Positions 33,567 to 45,585 of a DNA stretch of 64,000 nucleotides are shown in pieces. The translations under genes and the position numbers were made by a program. Location: assembly GCA_014904985.1 (NCBI GenBank), contig MU129007.1, forward strand, positions 153,569-217,568, in the 5' to 3' direction. The notes below the pieces were generated by a model that was not told the DNA's origin, searched no databases, and worked only from the letters and a program-made list of their open reading frames with translations. Position 1 is the stretch's first letter. Each line of letters begins with the position of its first letter. The stretch is from Hydnum rufescens UP504 (lineage: Eukaryota; Basidiomycota; Agaricomycetes; Cantharellales; Hydnaceae).

Positions 33567-35749
33567 CTATTCTGCTTTGCTCTTCCTACGCTTCTTAGTT
33601 GCCGGCTCTGCGCTATCTTCAGATTTATCCTTCTTTGACTTCTTCTTAGGTGATGCCTCGGTGCCGGACTGGGAAAATCACACGTAGACTTAGCCATGGC
33701 CGCGTACAGTTAGAGCAATATAATCACTTACCTCGGGAAGAGGGACGGCAGCAGCAGCATCAGCTGTGGCCGCCTTGGCAGCCTTCTTCGCGGCCTTCCG
33801 CGCAGCCTTGTCGATATCTTCCGACCCCTCGTCATTCTTGTCTTTCTTCTTCTTTGGAGACACTTCCTCTGCGTCGACATCCATAACGTCTGCCTTCCGC
33901 TTCTTCTTCTTGTCCTTTCTCTTCTCTTTTTCCACGTCATTACTGCTCGCGACCAATGGGCGAGTAGGTGCATCTGCCATTTCTGCGTCGCTGTCCTCGT
34001 CGTCAGCGTCCATAGCGAGACTGTCTAATACGCGCTTCATCGTGTCCGAGTTCTTCGACGGTGCGGTTCCAGTCTAGAAAGACCCCAATGAACTCAGTTA
34101 AACTTCGATCCCATCGGTTTAACGGAAGCACATAGCGTACCTCGAAGAAATTTAATCGCTCTTCCACTTGATTACGGAGGGCTTCCCCAAACTTGCTCGT
34201 GGGTGCATCTACGATGTCACAAGGCAATTCATCAGCAACAAAAGAACAGCAAAGAGACGTGGTAGAATGGGACCCGGCTCGCCTGAGTAACAGTCGATAC
34301 GAGAGGCAATCGAGCATTTGTTTGCTAAGAACCGGGAAATTCTGCCTTTGTGTTTGGCTCCTGCACGACCAATGAAAGTCGAGTGGTATATTAGTCCGTA
34401 CTGAAGGGTTTTAAGGTTCAATGCAATGTTTCAAAAAAAGTAATCAGCGGGTTGCTGGAAATGTTCCATCACGGGGAGGCCTGCCTCACTTTTGGAGTAT
34501 TTCCCTTCGTTTTCAAAGCACGGAAGAGTGCCTTTTCGGCACCAAGGATTTGAACAGTACTCGCGGGGTACTTGCTGAGGTTCGTAAGTGATCCAGCATG
34601 GCTGATTAGCCGCGCACCAATCCGCTCTCCGATGAGGCTCGTTAAACTCGGTGCCACGAGGTTCATTTTATCCGAAAGGTAGGTGATAAGTCTCTTTCTG
34701 TATTCGGAGATATCGACAACGCGTTTGGCAAAACTATGGATGTTGATAGCGTCTAGGTCACCGAGGTCCGTACCCATGCTCGAGCGCGCAGCGTCTAGAA
34801 CGTTTTTCGCGAGGGTATCATTCCCGTCTAGGATTTCCGTCAGTTCGTCCAATTTGCTCTCGTCCAGTTTTTCTTTGGAGCCAATGAAATAGGCCGCTTT
34901 CGCGAACGTGAGATTGTCCGGGATGAGCTTGGAAAGTTCTGGGAATGTATACCCGTACCATTCGCGCATTCGCATGCTGAAGGTGTTTACGTCCTTGTCT
35001 AGCTGGTCGATTGTGGCGATTGCTTGGATGATCATGTTATCGGACCGGTTGACGTTGAATTTTACTTTGGAGCGTGAATAGGAGTGTCCCAACCCAAGTT
35101 GCGCACGCGTGATATCGCCCGTTTGAAGGCCACTGAGGAGTTTTTCTGCGTGTAGCCGGATTCCGCGAATGAGCTCGAGGGAGCGCGGTGATGTGTCGCA
35201 TTGAATGGATAATTCAGCTGCTATGGAGGATGCGAGGTTTTTGTCGGAGACTCCAAGAACCACCGAAGAGGAAGATTTCTTGGATGACTTTGAGCCGCTT
35301 AGATTAAGCTCGAGCATATTTTTTAGATAATCATTCAATATCCCTGCGCAGCAAAAAAAGAAAAGGAATTATAGGATCCAACATAATGGAGCCTTAGGAA
35401 TCAACGCCATTGCGTAGAATGTACATGAGATACGTACCTTCAGACACATCATTCGCGTTTTCGAGTGCATGTGCAGCGCTTTTGAACGGTACAAACGATT
35501 TCAACTGCACCATCTTTCCAAATTTAGGCAGATCTTGGATGGACTTTTGAACATCCTTGTCCTAGATCGTAGTCCCCCATAGCAAAAGTGCAAGTTTAGG
35601 AAGGAGCCAATAAATAGCCTGAGAAAGGGCCAAGCGGATGCTCGAGCTTTTAACGAGTCGCTGACCTTCAGACCAATTTCTTCGACCAACTTTGATTCAA
35701 ATAGAGCGTAACCACTGGACGATTCGAATAGAACATGTGTTGCTGCCAT
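33567..35749 (-). CDS. NOP56: Nucleolar protein NOP56 (box C/D snoRNP core)
   Basis: Core protein of the box C/D snoRNP, which guides rRNA 2'-O-methylation in the nucleolus. Start at 35749 ([20 protein letters not shown]). Then [159 protein letters not shown] and [18 protein letters not shown], followed by a Lys/Ala-rich tail typical of Nop56. Exons join in phase throughout. One intron seems to start with GC (34281-34282). An in-frame extension upstream of 35749 lacks family similarity and was not used. Confidence 0.95.
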
Positions 35750-38514
35750 GTTGGGTGCAGTGACTGAAATTTGAGCAAGTACACCGGAATCAAACCCCGG
35801 CACTTGCCCAGTGGCAAATATACACGTGATGCCCAATCATAACGTCGGGCTGCCGGCTGAGAAGCCGTGATTCCTTCCACTTTTTCGCGGTATTGGGCAT
35901 ATGCATGTATAGGGTGAGATGTTTAGGTGTCAGAGTATGGTTTACCAGGGTTTATTACGTTGTACTTAGTTCTGTCAAGGCCGCGGATGCTTCGATTAAG
36001 TTTGACCAGGCGTTGTGGTCCTTTCATCGATCCCAGCAAGTGTCACATCTGGCGGTCTTCTCCCTTTCCAAGGCGGTGGCGATCGTCCTCGAACATTGGG
36101 CACTCGAGGAGAATGTGGGTGCGTGTTTGTACCGGTTCGCCACACTCGCAGGCTTTGTCCTCGTCCAGGACGAATTCGGCATAGTAGCTTCCTAGGTACG
36201 CGTGGCCGGTCCAACATTGTACAAGTCTACTGAATGTCAGTCGATGTAGTTCACGGAGCCATTTCATTGGGCAAGGCGAGGCATGAATTTATTGGAATCG
36301 GAGCGGCGCCGTTGGGTTGGTTGGGTCTATTATCCTGTCCAACTATAGTACCGAAGAATGCAGTCTAGTTCGTGAATACATTGGGATCAGAATGCAGAGT
36401 TGTGGAGGACAATGGACAATGGAATATGAATGTCACGGGATGCATGTGGTGCAGAGAGGATGAGATAATGGTTGTTCAATTTGTGCGAGACGATAGTGAT
36501 AATTATATTTGGGCGGGGATTTGTTGCAGTTCAAGAGCAGCAACATGGAGAAGTTGCACTCTTGATAATAGTAAGGCGGCCATTCTTCTGGGCGTTCAGA
36601 GTCTACTGGATGCTAGAGTCACAATACTATATCGCGTACAAGCATAGACGGTGTATGAATGTGTATGGCTGAGAATGTTACCAAGTGTCGTCCCAGCAGC
36701 AGCACGTCTTCGGGTGTCGTGCAAGCGAGAAATTAGACAATGTCCACGCCGTCTTTGGTTGTAAAAGGGCTCGTTCCGAGGGGTGCAGATGAGGGCCCTA
36801 GTCCGAATGATCGGGTCAACTATTGTGGGGATCTTTCCTGGGCAATTGTGGGGTGCGATCTCAACTGCTGACTGCCGCATCCCGCCAGATAACATCACCT
36901 GCTCAGCCCTTTGCGGGAGAGGGGACTTGCATCACCTTCAGTCCCTCACTTCGTTCCTCGGCCTGATGAAGAAGGATTCCCTGATCCAACAAGACAACTG
37001 AGGATTATTGGGACAACGCCATTTCCAGAGAAGGGTACGGCCGAATGGGGATCTATTTTCGCGCTGATGGGGAGGAGCATCAAAGATGATCACGTCATTG
37101 TCCAAATCCAAAGAGGGATAAAGAGGGGTGTGAGGAGAAGATATGGTTGGCTGGGAGAGCTGGCTAATTTGCTTCCACTTGTCAAAACAAGTGACAGCTC
37201 TGAACGTGTAAATACACGGGAGTACTGTTACTGCACGATCAACCCTGGCCACGTCCGGATTTCTACCAACGACGGTATCTGTTGTTGCCTGGTTAGGATC
37301 AGCCGAACCACTCTTGGCACCTTGTGCACTCGTGCGGCATATAAACAGGATTGCACCTTTCTCCGTCTCCCTGGGGGTTAGGGCACGCGTCTTCTTCTTC
37401 TCTGCTTTCTCCGTGCGCCGATATGCATTTCAATGTGGTTTTCGTGCACATTTACTGTCATTTATCGACTTGCTTACGGTTAGAAGTCGCAACGGAACAT
37501 GTGCTTCCACATTGTTCCTTGCTTTACCGTTTGTCCATCCCATCTTATTACATCCTCCTGCAACCGACAAGTTGACCACCTTTCCGAGTATAGTCATTGC
37601 TGAGAACGGGTAAGTAGTGGCTGTTGCCGAGACGCGTCAGTCACTCCTGCGCTTTTTGTGACACGACGCGTAAATATGAAGACCTATAGGTGATCGCACG
37701 CTCGGGCCTTTGGATCACCGATCTGGGACCACGTGAGAATTCCCCGTACTGACGCTAAGGCATAACATACTCCCTGGTAGATTTGGATTTAAACAAAGCC
37801 CTCGCAGAGGCTGGTCCGAACCCTACCCGGATCCACCAATATAAACTCGTTCTTGCACTTGAATCACACTGCCTGAAGTACCGCCGAGCTCCGATAGATG
37901 CCAGGAGACGCCACGGGAATGGTGATTCCAAGTAGCTGAACATTAATATTCCGCGCATCAACGAAGAGATAGAGGGAAGTGCAGTTTCCAGCGCAAGCCA
38001 CGCGAACCGCAACGGTAGTACAGTGCCTTCTCACCATACCATAGTAGCACGATCCCAGTCCTGAGTCTAACCGTCTGACGCAAGTAGGACCACTAGTTCT
38101 GGCATGAAATACGCCCCGGACTATCACCGACTTCCCCGCCAGACCGCCAAAAACCTCGGGACAACCTGTCAGCCATCAGAGGGGTGAAGCTGGGAAAGTC
38201 CTCGGGTTTCATCGTGATTCATCATGATTTTTTGCCATGTCAACATTGATATTGACTTTAATTCCAAGGATCATCTTGTCCTCTTGGTTTCTCCGCTTCT
38301 TTGATCCAGTTGCAGGGTCGAGCATCCCTCCCAGCCCGCCATTTTCCGCGTGACTGCTTGTATACTTTCGTGGGCTTTTAGAGACGTCTTCGTGAGGGAT
38401 GGCGCTATTTATGTGAACGATTGCAACTCTTTTTGACCACCTTACTATAAGGAACGGGGAACATGGTGAGGAAGTTATATATTCCAACTGGTCGCTCAAA
38501 CTGACCGGAATCAG
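35750..38514. other. Long stretch without an intact gene
   Basis: Holds the LINE remnant at 36043-36267 and many short frames. Around 37860-38130 (-) a frame reads RRHCTTVAVRVACAGNCTSL with no recognised family. The right end is the upstream region of the arabinofuranosidase gene. Confidence 0.55.
36043..36267 (-). mobile_element. Remnant of a non-LTR retrotransposon (C-terminal RNase H / zinc segment)
   Basis: The minus frame reads RELHRLTFSRLVQCWTGHAY, then CECGEPVQTRTHILLECPMF and EDDRHRLGK. The CxC...H...C pattern with HILLECP is typical of the last part of fungal LINE polyproteins. Only this short piece is left, with no reverse transcriptase and no poly-A tail seen, so it is a dead 3' fragment. 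Confidence 0.6.
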
Positions 38515-41381
38515 CGGCGGCTGGCTTTCATTTTTTTGACTGTGGGGGCGGTTGCGGTTGTCACCCGTGCGTGAGCTTGGTACTATCATTGACTAATTGT
38601 CCGATCAACAATTGGCATTCTCTAGAAGCCGATACTGCCGTGTCCTTGACTATCGATGCATCAGGAGGGAAGAAAGGCCTTTTTCAGGTGGATATATTTC
38701 TCGAGGCAAATATCAATCGTGGCGACGACGGTGGTCTCTATGCCGGTATGTGGGCTCCATGTCTTTACCTGTGATGGGCCTCATTTAACTAACAGTCAAC
38801 TTGGTCTCTACTTCTAGAGCTAATATACAATCGTGCTTTCCAAGGTGACATCTGCGTTGCACTGGCATGGCGCTGTTCCAATATGCACCTTGTTCACCAC
38901 CGCAGAAAACGGAGGCTCGACCGTCGGTTGGGAAGGTATCGGAAATACGGCTCTGGCCTTGACCACGACGAGCCCGCTTTCGTGGGCCCTTCCACGTAGT
39001 GTCATTCCCTCACTTCCCTCTGGCTCTAACTCCACCTTGGGATTCTATAACACTGGTGGGGATCCATTCCAATTAATAATACCGCTATTCACTCATCATT
39101 TTCTGTATTCAGGTTGGATGAATCAATTGCCAGTGGTGGCCAGTTGGAAATATACTGCATCATTTTGGGCAAGATCCGACACAGCTTTCCCCGCAGGATC
39201 ATTCATCGTTATCGGTTTATATGATAGTACACTCAGCACGGCCTATGCCACGGCCAAGATCAGTGCACCACTTCTGACTTCCGAATGGGCGGAATATAGT
39301 GTGACTCTGAATGTCGGTCTACTTCATTCTCTTTTTTATTTGGCATGGTCATGTTTTTACTCACTCTCTTCGAGCCCCAAGTTCGTGCCTCGTCTTCACA
39401 CAATGTACTCGCCATTATACTACCGAAGGTAGCTACCCAACCTCAAGCGTGGTTTAATCTTATATCCCTTTTCCCTCCAACGTTCAACAATGTTCCAAAT
39501 GGACTTCGTGTCGACCTCGCTCAAGCCTTGGCTGACATCAAACCAAAGTACATTCGCTGGCCTGGTGCGTCCCTTCTCCTGCTTTCGTGAGCAAGCCCCC
39601 ACAATTGGGTGTTAAATCCCCCCTGTCTTCTATAATAAAAAAGGGGGGAATGATCTGGAAGGTCTCTCCATCGCCCAGCGCTTCAATTGGTCCGCCACCA
39701 TAGGCCCTTTGCGGTACAGACCTGGGCGAATTGGGACGTGGACTGGGTACGCGACTGGCGGTTTGGGTCTCATGGAAATTTGTGATTGGGCGGAGAGTGT
39801 TAATATCAAGCCTCTCCTTGGCATATACGGTAGGCCATTTCTCTCCCAAGCATTGTTCCATGATGATGCACTCGCTTTATTATGTTTCTTTTTTTTTTTG
39901 GTTAGCTGGATACTCCCTGGACGGGTCTTCTGTTCCAAACACGACTGCGCTTGATCCATTCATTCAAGACGCTCTGGACGAGGTGTGTTGCTTGAGAATT
40001 TTACTGCGACTAAGGGTTGAATATGGCGACTTGACTCATATCATTTGCGTTGCAGCTCCATTTCATCTTGGATCCACCTGGATCCTCCAAGTGGTCGGCC
40101 CTTCGAGCTTCCTATGGACGTGTTTTGCCATACAATCTTGATACCCTCGAGATCGGCAACGAAGATAATCTTGGAATGGGACCCTCATCATACACATATC
40201 GTTTTGCGCGGTTTACAGAAGCGATTACTGCCGAATTCCCGGATCACTCGTTCCAATTCATCGCTACGGATTCTCGGACTGTGGTGAATCCTCCGGCTGT
40301 GGACATGTAAGTAGTGTTCTCTCCAGTGTCCTTCCCCTTTCTATACTACGTCCGGCTGACAGTAATAACGCACTACCCGTGGTGCGAAAGACACGACTAT
40401 GTCGTTGCAAAGGATTTCATTAGGGAATATAACCGTTACGATAGCTATCCACGAAATAATACCAAGATCTACGCCCTCGAATACGCCGTCTTAGCAGGGG
40501 ACTACGTAGATCCCAAATCCACGAGTATCTTCTCCCCTGCTGAGATCCATAATCGGTACGTATATCCCGAATTGCGTGGATCTGTCGCCGAGTTTATATA
40601 CGCTATGGGGATGGAGCGGAATGGGGACATCGTTAAAGGAGGCGCGTATGCTCCTCTTTTCCATAACGCACCATTGGCAGCGAATCAGCTGTGGATTCCG
40701 GATCTTATTTCATTTAGTGCGTTTTCTTGAATCTCGATTTCACGTACAAGAATGAGTTCTGAAGCCGTTGGCACCCGACTTGTTTCTAGATGCCACGGTT
40801 ACTGTACTCTCCACTAGCTACTGGGTTCAGTGGTTATTCGGCAATTCGCCCATCGATACGATACTTAGGGTGAACAGTACGGCATCGCAGGATCCCTTAT
40901 ACTGGAGTGCGGGAAGGAAAACAGCATCAACGTATATCCTAAAAGTATGACCTAATTCTTTTCAAATGAACCCTGGGCCTCTGAACCTGACTCATGTTCG
41001 GTTATATTTCAATGCCATGTCGCTCCAGCTCGCGAACGTGAAGGAAATTGATATAACCACGTCTTTCTCATTCAACGAGGTTGTTCCTGGGATATACCAT
41101 ACGACGATGTGGACACTAAGGGCCCCCGCTGGATACAACAACACCGTGGCAAACACGATTAACAACCCTAACCTCATTGCCCCGATGATCTCCTCACTTA
41201 CCAATCTTACGGCCAAAGGCTCTATGGTGTCAGGTACCTTGATTGTCCCTGGATGGAGTGCGGTGGTTCTTGTAAGCGATCCAAACGGCGTCCTCGCCCC
41301 TCGGTCGTGGTCGATTACAGTTCTAATTCATTTTCGTTTCCCTCGTATTAGAAAATATCGCAGAATATCTTCAACGGTTAA
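38515..41381 (+). CDS. GH51 alpha-L-arabinofuranosidase
   Basis: Secreted enzyme releasing arabinose from plant arabinans and arabinoxylans. Words in order: TAVSLTIDASGGKKGLFQ, NRGDDGGLYAE/LIYNRAFQ, STVGWEGIGNTALALTT, ASWKYTASFWARSDTAFPAG, VDLAQALADIKPKYIRWPGG, NDLEGLSIAQRFNWSATIGP, GYATGGLGLMEICDWAESVN, LDTLEIGNEDNLGMGPSS (acid/base Glu in GNE), KIYALEYAVLAGDY (nucleophile Glu), ATVTVLSTSYWVQWLFGNSP, and a C-terminal domain to KISQNIFNG at 41381. The first safe exon begins at 38626. A signal-like stretch, FIFLTVGAVAVVTRA, lies at about 38530-38570, but no ATG in frame was found, so the start is unresolved; a T7 run there may be miscounted. Confidence 0.88.
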
Positions 41382-42027
41382 CCAATTTTTCTCTGAGGTG
41401 GAGCGAAAGCCTCACTGCTCATCGCTGTTTCCTTGCGTAAACACATCCGCTATGCCATCGTTAACTATGCATGTTACAATTTCTATGTTAGGCCAGTTGG
41501 CTTCTCGTGTTTGAATGAGAATTGAACACCTGAGTTTAAATAGGACCCCTGCGGACAGGGCTACATCCTAGATCCAGGATTCCCATATTTCAGAGGGTGA
41601 TTTCAAGATTTTTCTGGAGGTGGGGGAGGTCCAGAAATTGATCCAGACCTAGAGGCGAATTTCTGGATTTCTGTGGCCTTGGAACAACCCAGTGGCCATT
41701 TTCCCAAATTTGACCTGAAGGTTTACAGCCTGTTCATGGATGGCCCTTCGGGCCACCGCTAGATCTAGGATGTAACAGTATCGCAGGGATCCTGTTAGAT
41801 TATAAGAAGTCCCAGCTCGCTGGGTATCTTTATAGGCAGGGGGTCATGCGACACTGCTTCTCGGCCTAACCATTTGGGTAAGGTGTCCGTATTTTCCAGT
41901 GCATACCTAGCTCAACGGATCTCAGCCCTTTATAAGGTTACCCGTTACACGCATCCTAGCCAGTATATATAGAGGCTCCGAGCCTACCTACTACTCCCCA
42001 ATTGACTCCCATTCTCCCTCCGTTGCA
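41382..42027. other. Intergenic region containing a MITE
   Basis: Contains the element at 41542-41793. A TATATATA-like stretch near 41965 lies about 60 bases upstream of the Myb-repeat gene start and may be its core promoter. Confidence 0.55.
41542..41793. mobile_element. MITE with imperfect 33-bp terminal inverted repeats
   Basis: The left end is AGGACCCCTGCG, eight variable bases, then TACATCCTAGATC (41542-41574). The right end, reverse-complemented, is AGGATCCCTGCG, eight variable bases, then TACATCCTAGATC (41762-41793). Inner 13 bases are identical and the outer 12 differ by one. The 252-base body is non-coding. No clear target duplication was seen. Confidence 0.75.
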
Positions 42028-43012
42028 ATGTCTACTGCACCTCAGTATACTGAAGACGATCGCGAGTTAGCCAAATATCTGGCCACAAATCCTAGTGGGA
42101 CGCAAAAGGTGATATGGGGTGCCTTCCAACAGAAGGTCCGCTTTTCATTCTCTGCCATATTCCAAAACATCTAAGTACATTTCTCCAGCACCCAAACCGC
42201 TCAGCAGATGGCTGGCGGAAATACTACTCGTCCAGGAAGATGAAATTTGAGGAGTTAATGAAGACTGACCTCCGGTCGACCACCTCAGGAAAATTAACAC
42301 GGTATTCTACGCAGTCGGTTGAAATGGGCTGGGAAACTCGACGAAACAATGCACCTTATCCCCGGTCTGTTGGCCCACTTTCGAAGGAAGAACGTATGCA
42401 AATGGCGAGACATCTGATCAAAGATCCAGGAGGGTGGAAGGCTCATGTATGGAGGCGCTTCACCACAACGGTGCTCTTTCCATCTGTTCAACGCTACATA
42501 GGTCATGATATCTGATCTTCAATCTATTCAGCACCCCCAGCGCTCGGAAAGGAGTTGGGGGCGGCTATATCAGCGATGGAGATCCGATATCGACGAAATT
42601 GTGGATGAGCTTCGGAGTGCGCCAGGTTCCCGAATTGCCGAGAGCCAAACACAGCAAAGGAGAGCCACTAGATCAACATCGCGTGCCGGAGCCCCGGTGG
42701 CCACAACCTTCACGAAAAAAGATCACTTGGACATTCTGAACTTCTTACTTTCCGGCGATCGGTCCAAGGACTTTCTCGAAGGCTGGCGCAAATTTTCCCA
42801 GACTGTAAGCCGCTCTATCGGAATCTTTGTCCGGATGGCCAGCGACCACGAGAGCACCCTGAATGATTCCGGAATATTTGCAGCACCGTGCTCACCCAAT
42901 CGAAGACTGGCTCCAACTTTACTATACAAAGGGGAAATTCTTCAAAAGCGTGGAGCGTGAATTCGAGAAGGGGCCGATAGTCCCTGTTGAAGACAAGATC
43001 TGGGCCTACTAA
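42028..43012 (+). CDS. Protein of three tandem Rap1/Myb-like units, copy 1
   Basis: Exons 42028-42135, 42189-about 42471, 42532-42804 and 42884-43012, all phase 0. Three units share one plan, an acidic/aromatic helix 1, W in helix 2, then HPxRS...W: YTEDDRELAKYLATNPSGT with HPNRSADGWRKYYSSRK; LSKEERMQMARHLIKDPGGW with HPQRSERSWGRLYQRW; FTKKDHLDILNFLLSGDR with HRAHPIEDWLQLYYTKGKFF. This resembles the Myb-type domain of Rap1/TERF2IP telomere proteins, so DNA or chromatin binding is likely. No BRCT or other domain is seen. Each unit is cut by an intron just before the HPxRS word. A second member of the family follows at 44.1 kb. Confidence 0.75.
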
Positions 43013-44149
43013 CCTGGTGTCAGAAGGCACGATGTCTGATGTTTCCATGCATCACTGTGTAATGACTACTCCATTTACGCAGTTGCCAAATGGTTTATGG
43101 ATGTGAGACGATCCTTCGAAAGTGAGTGCAGAATCTTGATAATGTTCACCACCAATATTTGCTTATACTAGCTTTGTAGTCTAAGCCTCCCTCTCCTTCG
43201 AATATTCACTACGGGGTTGTAGAGACGAAATAGCGCGCTGCTTTACGTATAAATTGTTCCTAGGTGATGGATCGCCCTCCTTCATGAAGGAACCTCGAAT
43301 TCTGGGGCGCCGTCCACTTGAATCTATCTGAACAGAGCACGCATCAGAATCTCTGCTATAAATCGTGAGGTCCGGTGGTAAGCCCGACGATGGAAGACTA
43401 AGCTAATGCCCCCCATTGAAGAGGTGGGACGAGAAAGTTCTGAATGACTTCAATGACAAGGGAGATGTAGGGTTATCGCATCCCATCTGAGCAAGTAATA
43501 TGGATAAAATTGGTATTTAACGAGGTTGGTGACGATGTCGACGAGATCGGCAGTCGTAATCGTGGTAGTGTGGTGTGTAGGACGTAGGAGGTCAGTGGGG
43601 GATTCAGTGGGGGATTCCAAGAAATGAGAACGCGCCTGGACATGAGGTCCGAATCAGAGTGGGAATTCTGTAGGAATCAGGCATTCCGGAGGATTCCAGA
43701 TACACTTTCAACTTTCGGGCACTCCATGTGGGAATTTCCCAATCAAAATAGCCTCTCAGGTATGCCTGACAATCAGAATCCAGCAGAAGACAGATTCCAG
43801 GTTCAATTCTGTTTCCATCCCACGCAAGTGGAGTGCGTCTCCGGTGTTATTCTGAATTGAACACTATGGCACACCAGGAAGCGTTGAGCTCATTGACGTG
43901 TAGATTTTGAGAGTAGATCTCGGGATTAAATCAGCAGAACATAGGGAGAACGAAAGAAATGGATACAGGTAGTACAGGTAGATTCAATAGGGTGTATTGC
44001 CTAGCCACAAGTTAGATTCGTCGATAATATTACATAAGACAAGGCTGAGTCCGGGCCGACAGCGGATCCTGATTTCGCATCACTGTCACCTCCAGCACCT
44101 GACATGAAGGCTCGGTCAGTCTCATGTCCGCTATTCGAAGGCGGAGAAC
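43013..44149. other. Gene-free stretch between the two Myb-unit genes
   Basis: Contains a short direct repeat (CAGTGGGGGATTC twice near 43590-43620) and AT/GC-mixed sequence. The right end may hold unrecognised 5' coding of the next gene. No recognised gene. Confidence 0.5.
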
Positions 44150-45585
44150 ATGGAAATGGCCAGGTATTTAGCTTCTGAGCCGCAAGGCTCGGCTCAGCGG
44201 ATTTGGGTTAAATTCCAACGAATGGTGAGGCATTTCGTCGTCCTACACATATTCTGGCTCATGATGTTGTTCAGCACCCGAACCGTAGCGTCGGTGGTTG
44301 GAGAGCGCACTACACGGACAAAAAAGGACTGATCGATGGGATAGCTCGCCAGCTAAAGGCTCAAGATGTTCTTCCCCTGAGCCCGAGGGTGCGATTCCCA
44401 GTGAGGATGTCAGGCGGCCTCCATTGTTCCCTGAGACGGGGGATGCTTGTCCATTAGATTCACCCTCGCGCCCTGTCAAGGCGAGGATGCCTGTGACAGA
44501 GCGTGAGCGTATGAAATTGGTTCGCCACCTAGCTCGCCTTCCTGCGGGAGACCCCCAATGGGATGCCTTTTCCTTTAAAGTGAGAGTGATCTTAACTCTA
44601 ATGATGAACGATTCATCATAATTTGGATCTGCTTTCCGTTGCAATCTGAACTAATAGTGTAGCACACGCTCAGCAGTGCAATGGGAACGATATTATCAGG
44701 CAAATCGTGGGCAGCTGGATCCTGAAATCGAGACCCGCCGTCAACGATCTAATGAGGAGCGGAATCTACCTGCGCACGGATACTCTGTCCCGCTGCGACC
44801 CCACGAGGTGATAGACGTTGACGCCGAAGATGACGCCAAGCAGGATCTAATGGGCCTTCCAGCCGTCTCTGGGGGCTCGTTTTCAGATGAACTTGAGGAC
44901 CTCTTTTCTCCATCTAAATCGGCAACTGCAAGTGTTCCTTCCGAGGATTCCTCAGTCGATTTCCCGTTTACGGATGTCGAGAACCAGCTGATGGTGAGGC
45001 ATATAGTCTCGTGGGGTACATATGAGCCGCCGATGTGGGCGAACTTAGCGGTTGGTTTGTGCTCTATCGCGATCGGGTGGATCGCTGCCTAATATTCGCA
45101 TACAAGGAACTCTCGAGGCATACAGCCTCCCAATGGCAGAACCACTACTTGCAGAATAGGGAGGTATTCCGGCCCCAAATCAGAAAGCTCGCAGAGGAGA
45201 GAAACGTAATTTTTGGTCCAATCGCGACCAAACGGAAGGGGGTCTCTGAAACAATTCCTGGATCCTCTGTTTCTGTGACGATGTTATCCCCGGCGCCGAC
45301 CTCTCATCATGTCACTGCTCCCAAATTTACCAAACAGGACCGCCTGGACCTGATAAATTTCCTGGCTTCTGATTATCCAAAAGATTATCTTGAACGTTGG
45401 CGTGCCTTTTCTATAGCCGTAAGTGTTCGGCAGCTAGTTTTTGTGTCTGTGACTTGGTTTCCCTGGGCAGCTCATAACTGACTTCGAGTCTGCAGCATCC
45501 TGCTCATTCAGCCAAAGAGTGGATTCGTTTTTACCATGACGAACTACAATTTTTCGAAACTGTCGAACAGAAGCTCGTAGTATAA
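44150..45585 (+). CDS. Protein of four tandem Rap1/Myb-like units, copy 2
   Basis: Units: MEMARYLASEPQGSAQRIW with HPNRSVGGWRAHYTDKK; VTERERMKLVRHLARLPAGD with a weaker second half near 44663 (QWERYYQANRGQLDPEIE); FTDVENQLMVRHIVSWGTYE with HTASQWQNHYLQNREVF; FTKQDRLDLINFLASDYPKD with HPAHSAKEWIRFYHDELQFF before a TAA at 45583-45585. An acidic linker (EVIDVDAEDDAKQDLMGLP) lies between units 2 and 3. Introns: 44225-44274, 44580-44662, one near 45052-45107, and one before HPAHS. The A6 run at 44320-44325 must be A7 for the linker to stay in frame, and the exon starting at 44663 also seems one base off. The true start may lie upstream of 44150. Confidence 0.65.

Noticed and set aside
33766..34077. 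Plus-strand frame rich in Ser and Phe
   Set aside because: It is the antisense of the Lys/Ala-rich tail of NOP56.
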